DNA of 64,000 nt, taken from a virus. Shown piece after piece: positions 34,978 to 42,239 of the stretch; the first letter of the stretch is position 1; every line of letters starts with the position of its first letter. Both the position numbers and the translations under genes were made by a program. The notes beneath the pieces are model-generated. The model worked only from the letters and a program-made list of their open reading frames with translations. It was not told the DNA's origin and made no database searches. The stretch lies in the IMG/VR virus record IMGVR_UViG_3300046542_000271, positions 1 through 64,000 of that record. One strand, written 5' to 3'.

Positions 34978-35504
34978 CTATTTGGCGGGTCTGGGTAATA
35001 GAGGCCGTCCAGCATGGTTTTAGTGATGATGTCCCTGAGCGGTATCTCTACTGGGTCAGTCGGGTCTTCCTCAGCAGCGAAGACATGAGTACCCACCCAG
35101 ATATACGACGACGCAAAGAACTTCACCGACCAGCCGGCATGTGTACGAGTCGCCAGCTGCACATGCGACAAGTCGAGCTCGACATTATAAGTGCTGGCGA
35201 AGTACACCGCAAGTTGCTGCGGTGTCTTCACTTCCTTTGGAATCAGGATCGTTGGATTACCCAACCCTTGAAGAAGGAGCTCTTGCGTCAACCGATTGTA
35301 ATAGAAGACTTGGTCTTTCTCGACCTTGTCGTGCACAGCGGTAGCCAGCACCACTGTGTTCATGCCATCGATGTCATCGGCCCTAGGTAGGGACAGCACC
35401 AGCGAACTCGCATCAAGCACGACATCGTAGCCTTCGATTACCTCCCTGTTCGTCGACACAATCATGTCGATTAGTTGCTGTTTCCCGTCCATATGTGTGT
35501 CCAT
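34974..35504 (-). CDS. Family A tail-module protein, 176 aa, first gene of the array
   Basis: It starts MDTHMDGKQQLIDMIVSTNR. A second ATG at 35492 is possible; neither has a strong Shine-Dalgarno. It has NTVVLATAVHDKVEKDQVFY, YNRLTQELLLQGLG, SSYIWVGTHVFAAEEDPTDP and the tail DIITKTMLDGLYYPDPPNR. It is the most upstream member, so a promoter for the leftward array should lie in the gap 35505-35645. Confidence 0.85.
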   Translation of the reverse strand: MDTHMDGKQQLIDMIVSTNREVIEGYDVVLDASSLVLSLPRADDIDGMNTVVLATAVHDKVEKDQVFYYNRLTQELLLQGLGNPTILIPKEVKTPQQLAVYFASTYNVELDLSHVQLATRTHAGWSVKFFASSYIWVGTHVFAAEEDPTDPVEIPLRDIITKTMLDGLYYPDPPNR

Positions 35505-35645
35505 GTGGAGTTAACCTGAGTCATAGGATGTTTTCGATTCAACTTTTCTTGAGTCGTACATTCTACACTTGACAATGGCAATAAAAATATACACAGGCTA
35601 CTGATGTAATGTGTGTATCGCCTTTCACTATCTGAGGAATCAAAT

Positions 35646-35987
35646 ATGACTTCCGTATCAAGGGAATTACACGGGGTAAAAGTTCAGCTGGAACCAGCTG
35701 GCGAAACCACGAAACTCAATCGCCGCATCGGGAGCTGCACCATCCGGTTCGAGGACGAGACGCGGGATTACATCCGGGTGTATGGCAAGCTCGATGACAT
35801 CTGGACCCGTCCGGAACGTGTTACCTTCGAGAAAGACCTCCGTGCCATGTGCGCTGATCAAGAGATCATCGACGAACTCTTCCCTGGCAAGAAGCTGCAA
35901 TCCGTACGACGCTTCAACCCTTCTGAGTTTCTGATCAGTAAAGGCTGGCGTTGCCACGGTACCCAGGTCACCGCTTCACAACTGTAA
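35646..35987 (+). CDS. Hypothetical protein, 113 aa
   Basis: The ATG at 35646 follows GAGGAAT; the longer frame from 35613 is not supported. The product is soluble and charged (MTSVSRELHGVKVQLEPAGE ... FLISKGWRCHGTQVTASQL), mixed alpha/beta. It opens a rightward group of small genes that resembles the group at 181-1587 in gene size and ribosome binding sites. Function unknown. Confidence 0.82.
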   Translation: MTSVSRELHGVKVQLEPAGETTKLNRRIGSCTIRFEDETRDYIRVYGKLDDIWTRPERVTFEKDLRAMCADQEIIDELFPGKKLQSVRRFNPSEFLISKGWRCHGTQVTASQL

Positions 35988-36038
35988 TAACTCTCGCAAT
36001 ATCCCAACTGATAAAGTTCGTCCGTGGAGGACACCAGC

Positions 36039-36584
36039 ATGACCGTATTCAAACTCGACAACCGTAAAGTAGTTGTATCGGAGAAAGGCGTTTCCAAAGT
36101 ACTCACTTCCCCTTTCGGTGTGAGCTACTCGGAAAAGACTGAACGCTTCTATGCGTGGGTCATCAACGATCAGGACCAGTGGTCTTCTCGTTCGTTTGGT
36201 GTCAACGCACATGGCGCAATCAACGCCTTCGAGTTGGCGGTTGAGGCTCGGGAAGATTCGCTGAACTTCTTGCTCAACCGCCGCATGCTGCCGCGCATCC
36301 GTCACTTGATGCGTAAGGTACCAGATCACGCTACCACGATCCGCCAGGTTGGGGATTTCTACATCGTACGTGATCCGTTGCGTAAGAACTATCACAAGTT
36401 CGCTACAAAGGAAGATGCACAAACCTTCAACATCGCTGTAACTGAGGAGTGGAAGCTGGAGTACAAGTTCGACAAGCTCTCCATGATCAAGATTGACTAC
36501 CAGCCTTACAAACGAACCGACGTCGTGGATAGCTTCACCCGTCAGTTCCGTAATGCGGCCCAGGAGATTGGAATCCGTCACTGA
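36039..36584 (+). CDS. Hypothetical protein, 181 aa
   Basis: The ATG at 36039 lies 7 nt after TCCGTGGAGGAC; the in-frame GTG at 36024 is part of that site. The protein begins MTVFKLDNRKVVVSEKGVSK and has alternating strands and charged helices (NNFLLNRRMLPRIRHLM-like basic helix near residue 85). No known motif. Likely a soluble accessory protein. Confidence 0.85.
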   Translation: MTVFKLDNRKVVVSEKGVSKVLTSPFGVSYSEKTERFYAWVINDQDQWSSRSFGVNAHGAINAFELAVEAREDSLNFLLNRRMLPRIRHLMRKVPDHATTIRQVGDFYIVRDPLRKNYHKFATKEDAQTFNIAVTEEWKLEYKFDKLSMIKIDYQPYKRTDVVDSFTRQFRNAAQEIGIRH

Positions 36585-36627
36585 TCCCCGTCTAACCCAA
36601 TCCCGTACTTACTAAGGAAGAACAAAC

Positions 36628-36798
36628 ATGCAGCGTTACCCTCATCTCGATATCGATACCTCTTACATCTACGGCAAACTGAACCGTCGTCGTAAGGCTT
36701 ACCGTCGTGAGCAACTCGCCAAGCGAGTCTGCCCTGTCGTGATCTTCGTCGCCACCATGGGCACCCTCGGCTATCTACTCGCCACGAGGTTGTTCTAA
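36628..36798 (+). CDS. Small membrane protein, 56 aa
   Basis: Starts MQRYPHLDIDTSYIYGKLNR. A strongly basic stretch (RRRKAYRREQLAKR) is followed by one hydrophobic segment, CPVVIFVATMGTLGYLLA, near the C-terminus. This predicts a cytoplasmic N-terminus and a single inner-membrane anchor. AAGGAAG lies upstream of the ATG. The stop overlaps the next start (TAATG), so the two small membrane proteins are coupled. It may be lysis- or membrane-related, but no spanin or holin motif is recognised. Confidence 0.72.
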   Translation: MQRYPHLDIDTSYIYGKLNRRRKAYRREQLAKRVCPVVIFVATMGTLGYLLATRLF

Positions 36799-37010
36799 TG
36801 TCGAAGCGCAATCAAGACAAGGACATCATGGTCGCAGAGAGTAATACGATTCTCTGGCTCATTGGCGCAGTCTTCAGTGTCATGCTGCTCGTCAGTGTGA
36901 TCTACGAAGACCACCGTCCTGAGCCTGGCTGTGTTACGTTTGAACAGGCGTTGAAAGCCGGTGTGATGAGTTACCCAGACCCAGAAGCTACTGGCCAGAG
37001 TTGCGGCTAA
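36798..37010 (+). CDS. Small single-pass membrane protein, 70 aa
   Basis: After a polar N-terminus (MSKRNQDKDIMVAESNT) there is a membrane segment ILWLIGAVFSVMLLVSVIY, then a polar tail with two cysteines (PGCVTF and QSCG). The tail would face the periplasm if the basic N-terminus is cytoplasmic. Cysteines in a periplasmic tail could form a disulphide. It starts on the last base of the previous stop. Function unknown. Confidence 0.75.
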   Translation: MSKRNQDKDIMVAESNTILWLIGAVFSVMLLVSVIYEDHRPEPGCVTFEQALKAGVMSYPDPEATGQSCG

Positions 37011-37020
37011 GGAATTACCA

Positions 37021-37043
37021 GAGAGGTGGGTATCCCACCTCTC
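37021..37043 (+). other. 10-bp perfect hairpin, 3-nt loop
   Basis: GAGAGGTGGG (37021-37030) pairs with CCCACCTCTC (37034-37043) around TAT. It lies between two rightward genes, 23 nt before the ATG at 37066. There is no T-run. It could insulate translation of the next gene or stabilise the upstream mRNA. Confidence 0.55.
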
Positions 37044-37065
37044 GCCTATGACTGAGGAGTCGAAC

Positions 37066-37440
37066 ATGTTGTACATTATAGCTGTCAGTAAGAAACACCG
37101 GATCAAGATCAGCGATGCTCAGGCGTTGTTCGATGGCGTGAAGGCGTTTGAAGGCATGCAACTCTCTGGCACTATCAGTGCTCGTGAGCTGGAAGTCGGC
37201 AAGTACTTTGGCAAGCTCTTCCAGATGGATGACGCTGTCAACGAATGCAACGATGTGCACCTGGTGATGTTGGGTGACTTCAAAGAGCACGAGCGTCTGG
37301 AGATGGGTCGATTCTTTACACCGATCGTCGAAGCGATGCCGGCTGAGGAATACGTCAACCTGTCCGGCGATGTGCTCCGCTATCAAGGTGGTCGTGCAGC
37401 ACTCGACCTGTTGATGCAATACATGAAACGTAAATCCTAA
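37066..37440 (+). CDS. Hypothetical protein, 124 aa
   Basis: The ATG at 37066 follows GAGGAG; an in-frame ATG at 37048 lies upstream of that Shine-Dalgarno and is less likely. The product (MLYIIAVSKKHRIKISDAQA) has a short beta-strand start and is otherwise helical. No motif was recognised. Stop and next ribosome binding site are adjacent. Confidence 0.83.
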   Translation: MLYIIAVSKKHRIKISDAQALFDGVKAFEGMQLSGTISARELEVGKYFGKLFQMDDAVNECNDVHLVMLGDFKEHERLEMGRFFTPIVEAMPAEEYVNLSGDVLRYQGGRAALDLLMQYMKRKS

Positions 37441-37456
37441 GACCGTGGAGGTCAGT

Positions 37457-38116
37457 ATGACTGGTAGCAAACAAGATACTCCAATCCCGGAGAATCTGCT
37501 GTACACGCGTGAGCAACTCGAGAAAGGCATGAAGCCTGGTAACCGTCCAACGATCCCAGCGTGGCATCTGGTGGATGGCGTTATCAAGCTGACGTACTGG
37601 CATGCGATCAAGTACTACACCAAGGTACTGATTGCCGCTGAGAAGGCTCGCCTAGAGTGCACTCACGCACAAGCGGCGGACTGGGTGGAAGGTTATCACG
37701 ACTTCCGCAATCGTCGCCTGGAGGACGTCCTGAAGTACCTGCTGGATGTCTACCCTCCCCACATCGAAGGCGCAGACAGACTGCATCGTCAATGGGAGAT
37801 GGTTCGCAACCGGACGTCGGAGTGTCCTCAACCTCCAGCTGATGAGCCGTCTGGGATTGAGAACATAAAGCCTTACGTGATACCTTCCTCAGACGAGAGA
37901 TTGAAGCGGATGTGGCTCGAGGGTGTGATGGAAGGTAATCCGGAAGAGTTCTGGACCTACCTGCGTGACGTTAAAGCTGAATTCGCTGAAGGCTTCGAAC
38001 ACCTTCGGGAGTTACTGTCGAAAGGCGGTAGAGACGCTGGTCGGCTTGAGCGGATGAGTAATACCGTCAAGATGATGCATAACGACATCTCTGACTTCAT
38101 CGCCAAGTACAACTAA
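37457..38116 (+). CDS. Hypothetical protein, 219 aa
   Basis: The ATG at 37457 follows CCGTGGAGGT; the in-frame GTG at 37445 belongs to that site. The protein is mostly helical (MTGSKQDTPIPENLLYTREQ ...), with the segment LKYLLDVYPPHIEGADRLHR and a charged C-terminus ending HNDISDFIAKYN. No enzyme motif. It is the last gene before a strong terminator. Confidence 0.85.
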   Translation: MTGSKQDTPIPENLLYTREQLEKGMKPGNRPTIPAWHLVDGVIKLTYWHAIKYYTKVLIAAEKARLECTHAQAADWVEGYHDFRNRRLEDVLKYLLDVYPPHIEGADRLHRQWEMVRNRTSECPQPPADEPSGIENIKPYVIPSSDERLKRMWLEGVMEGNPEEFWTYLRDVKAEFAEGFEHLRELLSKGGRDAGRLERMSNTVKMMHNDISDFIAKYN

Positions 38117-38167
38117 CAGCATAGAGCCGGGGCGTAGTGCCCCGGCTCTATGCCCTTTCTTTTTTTT
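38117..38167 (+). terminator. Intrinsic terminator, 15-bp perfect stem
   Basis: GCATAGAGCCGGGGC (38119-38133) pairs perfectly with GCCCCGGCTCTATGC (38139-38153), loop GTAGT, followed by CCTTTC and eight T. It ends the 35646-38116 operon. The same CTTTC plus T-run follows the hairpins at 1589, 39929 and 49520. Confidence 0.92.
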
Positions 38168-38169
38168 GC

Positions 38170-39336
38170 TTACGCAGCGCCGCGAGCGCCCAGGCAAGTG
38201 TCCACTTCGTGGATACCTGGATCCAGGATACGCTCTACTGGGCAAGCCAGCAGACGGGAAGCGATACCGATACCCACTTGCAGGGCATTGGCCATCTTCG
38301 ACGAGGCAGCCAGCTCAGCAGTCTGCTCAGGCGTGTACTTGTCGATCTTCTTGTCTTCGGCATCAGCGATCTGCTCGAGCATTTTCAGCTCGTTCTGACG
38401 CTTCTCCATGGTCTTGCAGTTGACATCCAACGCATTGACCATGGCAGCACGAGCGTGCAGCAGTTCACGCACTGGGACTTGGCTCGGGTCCTTAACATCG
38501 TAGGACTCGTGACCGCCGCCTTGTACAACCACCTGAGCACCGCTACGACCGATGAAGAACGTGGCATGTCCGCCGGACGGCAGAGTGACGTTCTCTTTGT
38601 GGTCGCCAACGGACTTGGCAATGCTGGAGATGCTGTCGCCTTCGAACTTGGTGAAGTCCAGGTGCAGCAGTTTCTCGAACGCTTGCTCAGCAGCGTGGGT
38701 CAGCTTCAGGGAAGCGCCAGCAACTGCGTCAGCGCCTTTGGCCACGTCAGCTGGGTTCTTGCCCAGTACGCCGATGCGCAGGACTTTACCAGCTTCATAG
38801 CCGATGCCAGCAGGAGCCTTGTCAGCGCCGACTTCAGTACCGCCGAACTTGTAACCAACTGCTTGAGCAGCGGCTTCCATTTTGGACTGGCCGAGTTTCA
38901 GGTGCTCGACGTGCTGTTTCTTCTTGCCGAACCAGCTGGCGAACTTGGCTTTCAGTTTAGCCCACAGGCCTTTGATGAAAGCCCAGATGCGCTTGAGGAC
39001 GCCCTTCTTCTTCGATACCTTGGCTTCGGCTTCGGAGCCGGTAGCCACAACCAGAGCCTGGCTGGATTCAAACGAAGGTACAACAGCAGCCAGAGGGATC
39101 TCGACTTCTGCGGTGGTAAAGATCGATTCGATCGCTACCTGGTACGCTTCGTTGGACAGGGTCTCTGGATCCAGCTGCTCGATCGCAGTAGCCATGGCTA
39201 CGGAACGGCCCAGCTGGGCGAGGTCTTCACGCATGGCGGATTCGAAAGAAGCCATCTCCAGCGGGTCGTAGGCTTCAACAGACACTTCAGGTTCTGCGAA
39301 GTGTTGGCTGATGTGTTGCTGCAACAGATCGTTCAT
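38170..39336 (-). CDS. Probable internal head protein with cationic amphipathic segment, 388 aa
   Basis: Residues 1-100 are acidic and helical, like a propeptide. Residue 100 onward reads GSEAEAKVSKKKG, where G-S-E fits the (S/A/G)-X-E site used by phiKZ-type prohead proteases. Right after it, residues 108-141 form a Lys/Trp-rich amphipathic stretch (VLKRIWAFIKGLWAKLKAKF, then ASWFGKKK). The remainder contains a beta-rich part (GGHATFFIGRSGAQVVVQGG) and C-terminal helices. Large phages package such processed internal proteins and some eject them with DNA. AAAGGA precedes the ATG. Identification as an internal head protein is inferred, not proven. Confidence 0.8.
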   Translation of the reverse strand: MNDLLQQHISQHFAEPEVSVEAYDPLEMASFESAMREDLAQLGRSVAMATAIEQLDPETLSNEAYQVAIESIFTTAEVEIPLAAVVPSFESSQALVVATGSEAEAKVSKKKGVLKRIWAFIKGLWAKLKAKFASWFGKKKQHVEHLKLGQSKMEAAAQAVGYKFGGTEVGADKAPAGIGYEAGKVLRIGVLGKNPADVAKGADAVAGASLKLTHAAEQAFEKLLHLDFTKFEGDSISSIAKSVGDHKENVTLPSGGHATFFIGRSGAQVVVQGGGHESYDVKDPSQVPVRELLHARAAMVNALDVNCKTMEKRQNELKMLEQIADAEDKKIDKYTPEQTAELAASSKMANALQVGIGIASRLLACPVERILDPGIHEVDTCLGARGAA

Positions 39337-39450
39337 GACGCAATCCTTTATACGGGGTGAGTTAACTCATATTAAAACGTATCTAAAAATCTTTCAGTCA
39401 TACATAGTCAGCATGAACAATCCCACTAAAGCATTGCAGGAGTATGACAT

Positions 39451-39651
39451 ATGAGTATCGGCAACGTAGTTAAAGTCGGCATCGCCGCATTCGCCGCTGT
39501 TAAGCTGGCTACCTGGTCCTACACGGCCTGCCGTGACATTAGCCGGGTTCGTGAGAAGTTGGCGTTCCTCGATGCCAATGGCGTCACTCTGGAACAAACT
39601 ATCTTCGCAACCGAAGCTGACCTTGACAAACTGATGGGAGAAGTAAAATGA
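39451..39651 (+). CDS. Small protein with N-terminal hydrophobic segment, 66 aa
   Basis: The ATG at 39451 follows CAGGAG. The N-terminus (MSIGNVVKVGIAAFAAVKLA) is hydrophobic and could be a membrane anchor; the rest is a charged helix (EQTIFATEADLDKLMGEVK). Its TGA overlaps the next ATG (ATGA). It is the first gene of a three-gene mini-operon of very small proteins. Confidence 0.72.
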   Translation: MSIGNVVKVGIAAFAAVKLATWSYTACRDISRVREKLAFLDANGVTLEQTIFATEADLDKLMGEVK

Positions 39652-39776
39652 GCGCACTGAAATTGGTAGGTCTGGTTCTGGTAGCTGGTTGGGCAGCTGG
39701 CACTATCGGCGGTATGGTCGGTAAGCGCCAGGGCGAGAAAGAAGTCAACGCAGTCAAGAAAGGGGAAGCAAAATGA
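39648..39776 (+). CDS. Tiny membrane protein, 42 aa
   Basis: MSALKLVGLVLVAGWAAGTI continues as GGMVGKRQGEKEV and ends KKGEAK. One hydrophobic, glycine-rich helix is followed by a basic tail. It starts and stops in ATGA overlaps with both neighbours, so the three genes are translated as a coupled set. GGGAG lies about 9 nt before the start. Function unknown. Confidence 0.65.
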   Translation: MSALKLVGLVLVAGWAAGTIGGMVGKRQGEKEVNAVKKGEAK

Positions 39777-39922
39777 AAGAAGTTACTCTGCTGTTCGTAG
39801 GCATCGGTATCGGTTACCTGTACTGCAAAGCACGGGCTGAAGCAGCCGCTAACAAGAAGTTGGAAGCAGCCGCCACCTGCACGCGATGCGGTGGTAATGG
39901 AAAGGAACCTGCGGCCAGTTAA
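39773..39922 (+). CDS. Tiny membrane protein with CxxC motif, 49 aa
   Basis: MKEVTLLFVGIGIGYLYCKA is a membrane segment; an alanine-rich helix and the sequence CTRCGGNGKEPAAS follow. CxxCGGNG resembles half a zinc knuckle of the DnaJ cysteine-rich type. The start overlaps the previous stop, and AAAGGGGAAG precedes it. The gene ends just before the terminator at 39929. Confidence 0.65.
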   Translation: MKEVTLLFVGIGIGYLYCKARAEAAANKKLEAAATCTRCGGNGKEPAAS

Positions 39923-39928
39923 GGTTCG

Positions 39929-39978
39929 CAGCATAAATGGAGGAGCGCAGGCTCCTCCAAATGTGCCTTTCTTTTTTT
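39929..39978 (+). terminator. Intrinsic terminator after the mini-operon
   Basis: TGGAGGAGC (39938-39946) pairs with GCTCCTCCA (39951-39959), loop GCAG, with outer GCATAAA/AATGTGC and then CCTTTCTTTTTTT. It ends the three-gene unit and precedes the convergent helicase gene stop at 39983. Confidence 0.9.
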
Positions 39979-39982
39979 GTGT

Positions 39983-41524
39983 TTATTCGAAGTCAGACCA
40001 TTCGGCCCCAGCATCAGGACCGGACTTACTCGCACCCACTTTGCGGTAGGAGGTGTCGATGTCCAGATCAACGTCATACTTGAAGCCGATCATCGGCAGT
40101 TCAAGGAACTTCAAGCAGAAGTATTTAGCCGTTTCATCGGTTGCGCCCATCTTCCGATGCTTCGACCATTGGAACTCCTGCCATGTAGCGCCACCAGACA
40201 CCGTCTTAGCAACGATGTACTCGAAGTCGAACTCTGTATCCAACTTCTTACAACCTTCGTAGTAGCCTTTCCCTGGGAGCTTACGGACGTAGTCATCAGG
40301 GAACTGACGCGCAAGAGTCTTGGCATCTGTCGAAAGTTGGTGAGCAGTATAGTGGAAGATGTTGTGCGGTGACGTGAAACCACGCAGCTTACGATGCAAG
40401 CCCTGTACTTCATCACCCGCCGTCATCTGCGGAATACCCATCTTGCCGATCAGGTTCACGTAGTCGCAACCCGCCGACACAATTTCGAAACCTTCTTCTT
40501 CAAACCCTTTCAGGATATCGAGGTAAGCTTCGGAATCGCCACCGTTCGGGAATTCCACGAAACGTACGTTCCAACCATTAGCCTGGAGACGCGCCTTCAC
40601 GTACTCCGCCATCTCTTGCGGTTTCAGACCACGGATCTTCACAGGGAGACCGTGTTCTTGCTGCATCAGGATGACGTACAGCTTCTGGAACACCAGTTCG
40701 AGTTTGTCTTCGATGGTGGTATAGACGTGCAGTGGACGTTTGGTCTCATCAAACAGCACGGGACTGTTGAACAAGCACATGGCAATGAAGATGTCGAGCA
40801 GGTTACCCGACTTGTTCTGACCTGGCAATGCTGAGACGTTCAACCACTCACCACGACGCGCACCGCCCTGATCGCCCGTCATACGGTTCATCGCCTTGAA
40901 CCCGTACCTCAGGATAGCTCGAGGGTCGATCGCCGTCTGTGCCATGTGGTAGACGTCTTCAACAGACTGCATGTCGCCAATGTCGATGATACGTGCAACG
41001 TGAGCAGCCCGACGCTTACCGCCCAATGGCAGCTCTTGCAGCTTGGTCATCAACTCGTCGCGGTACGTTTTGATGTCCTTGATCTTCTCACGATCAAAGC
41101 CCAAGGTGCGGGATACAGAACGCATCATGGCAACGAATTGTTCGATGGCAACGAACTCATATAGCTCAGCTGATAGCTCGTCGTACTTCAATCCCGCCGC
41201 TACTGGATCTGTCACCGGTAGTAATGATTTGGGGAATAGATCGTACATGCGGTCATTATCACCGCAAGCGACGCGTACCCTTGAGAGCAAGTCCTCGAGG
41301 TCAAGCTTGGCGTTATGTCCCTTGAAGTTCATCCACATCAAGACATTACGCAGCTTTACAAGGCCTGACTTCTCCCGACTCGTCTCGAGAGGGTCTTCAG
41401 GAAGCTTCAAGTGCTCCATGACTTTCTCATGAAGTGCAAGTACTGGCTCGCCGTCAGGTCGCTCGGCATGGCTCGAGTAGTACGAGGCTCCGATAGCCTT
41501 CAGTAGTAATAATTTGATTTCCAT
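39983..41524 (-). CDS. DnaB-like replicative helicase with degenerate Walker A
   Basis: A 513-residue protein with the SF4 RecA-type core. The sequence GFKAMNRMTG...GARRGEWLNV aligns with the start of the DnaB C-terminal domain. The phosphate loop reads ALPGQNKSGN (about 232-241), which lacks the usual G before K. A hydrophobic strand ends SAGCDYVNLIG, matching the DYLQL Walker B. Residues 1-200 are helical and would correspond to the N-terminal and linker domains. It should unwind phage DNA at the fork as a hexamer. phiKZ-like phages carry DnaB-like proteins. The Shine-Dalgarno before ATG 41524 is weak. Confidence 0.82.
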   Translation of the reverse strand: MEIKLLLLKAIGASYYSSHAERPDGEPVLALHEKVMEHLKLPEDPLETSREKSGLVKLRNVLMWMNFKGHNAKLDLEDLLSRVRVACGDNDRMYDLFPKSLLPVTDPVAAGLKYDELSAELYEFVAIEQFVAMMRSVSRTLGFDREKIKDIKTYRDELMTKLQELPLGGKRRAAHVARIIDIGDMQSVEDVYHMAQTAIDPRAILRYGFKAMNRMTGDQGGARRGEWLNVSALPGQNKSGNLLDIFIAMCLFNSPVLFDETKRPLHVYTTIEDKLELVFQKLYVILMQQEHGLPVKIRGLKPQEMAEYVKARLQANGWNVRFVEFPNGGDSEAYLDILKGFEEEGFEIVSAGCDYVNLIGKMGIPQMTAGDEVQGLHRKLRGFTSPHNIFHYTAHQLSTDAKTLARQFPDDYVRKLPGKGYYEGCKKLDTEFDFEYIVAKTVSGGATWQEFQWSKHRKMGATDETAKYFCLKFLELPMIGFKYDVDLDIDTSYRKVGASKSGPDAGAEWSDFE

Positions 41525-41592
41525 TGGCTATTAGCTCGCTTGCCCTACACTCACTGGCCGAGTGTGGCAACTGTCAAATGCGGAGTGTATAA

Positions 41593-42057
41593 ATGTACGA
41601 TAAATTGAAAGTCCGGTACGTCCCAGCTTGGCTAACGGCCGTGGCTGATTACTACAAGACTGATATCGACAAATTGGAATGCATAGTATCTAAGCATGAT
41701 CTTGTGTTGTACGGTCTTGCTAATACGATGCTAAGGACCAAGTTGCAGCAATTGGGGATTCATAAAGATTTCGTGTTCCCTGATGTGATGGAAGGTGAAG
41801 TCTACAGCCAGGACGATGCGCTGTTCGCATTGTATGGCCAGAATCACGCAGGCAAGACCATCCCGGATTTCAACCTCTCTCGCTTCGCCATTCGTGCGGG
41901 CAAAGCTGAGGGTGAGATCTACTTGGTTGAGCTGGCAGATGGCGACGAATGTAATCTTGTGAAAGAACTGTTGTGCGCTGTCTCCCAATACTGTGGAAGA
42001 AAGGTAGCGCATGGATCAGATTCGTTCAGACGATATCTGTCCGCTGTCAAAATTTAA
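41593..42057 (+). CDS. Hypothetical protein, 154 aa
   Basis: The ATG at 41593 follows GGAG with spacing 8. Product MYDKLKVRYVPAWLTAVADY ... RRYLSAVKI is mixed alpha/beta with several cysteines. No motif was recognised. It is divergent from the DnaB-like gene and upstream of the capsid gene. The last 47 nt overlap a second small frame starting at 42011. Confidence 0.8.
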   Translation: MYDKLKVRYVPAWLTAVADYYKTDIDKLECIVSKHDLVLYGLANTMLRTKLQQLGIHKDFVFPDVMEGEVYSQDDALFALYGQNHAGKTIPDFNLSRFAIRAGKAEGEIYLVELADGDECNLVKELLCAVSQYCGRKVAHGSDSFRRYLSAVKI

Positions 42058-42217
42058 TACATGGGCGTACTCCGTATTCTTATGTAGGAAATATATCGCC
42101 CACATTGGGCGTGTTTCCAAAACCGAGTTCCAAGAACTTACGCCATGCGGGACAAGGATCGCTTTTACCAGTCGACTGGCATTAGACGGCGTCGATCCAC
42201 AAAAGCCTAGGCTATAA
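42011..42217 (+). CDS. Possible small protein overlapping the previous gene, 68 aa
   Basis: The ATG at 42011 has AAAGG 6 nt upstream, and the frame runs 68 codons into the gap before the capsid gene. MDQIRSDDICPLSKFNTWAY ... LALDGVDPQKPRL is a plausible soluble peptide with no known motif. The 47-nt overlap with the previous gene is unusual for this genome, so a non-coding leader for the capsid gene is the alternative. Confidence 0.45.
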   Translation: MDQIRSDDICPLSKFNTWAYSVFLCRKYIAHIGRVSKTEFQELTPCGTRIAFTSRLALDGVDPQKPRL

Positions 42218-42219
42218 AT

Positions 42220-42229
42220 CAAACGTTTG
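42220..42229. promoter_or_regulatory. Palindrome CAAACGTTTG upstream of the capsid gene
   Basis: A 10-bp perfect palindrome 11 nt before the capsid ATG, directly abutting the GGAG Shine-Dalgarno. The same core occurs as ACAAACGTTTGT at 49504-49515. Role unknown. Confidence 0.3.
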
Positions 42230-42239
42230 GAGTTTTTCC

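Noticed and set aside
35569-35593. A sigma70-like promoter (TTGACA then TATACA) in the divergent gap
   Set aside because: The spacer is only 13 bp, and phiKZ-like phages use their own RNA polymerases; it may be chance in AT-rich sequence.
38137-39360. A 407-codon plus-strand frame opposite the head protein gene
   Set aside because: It begins inside the terminator hairpin and has no Shine-Dalgarno; the minus-strand gene has one and a coherent protein.
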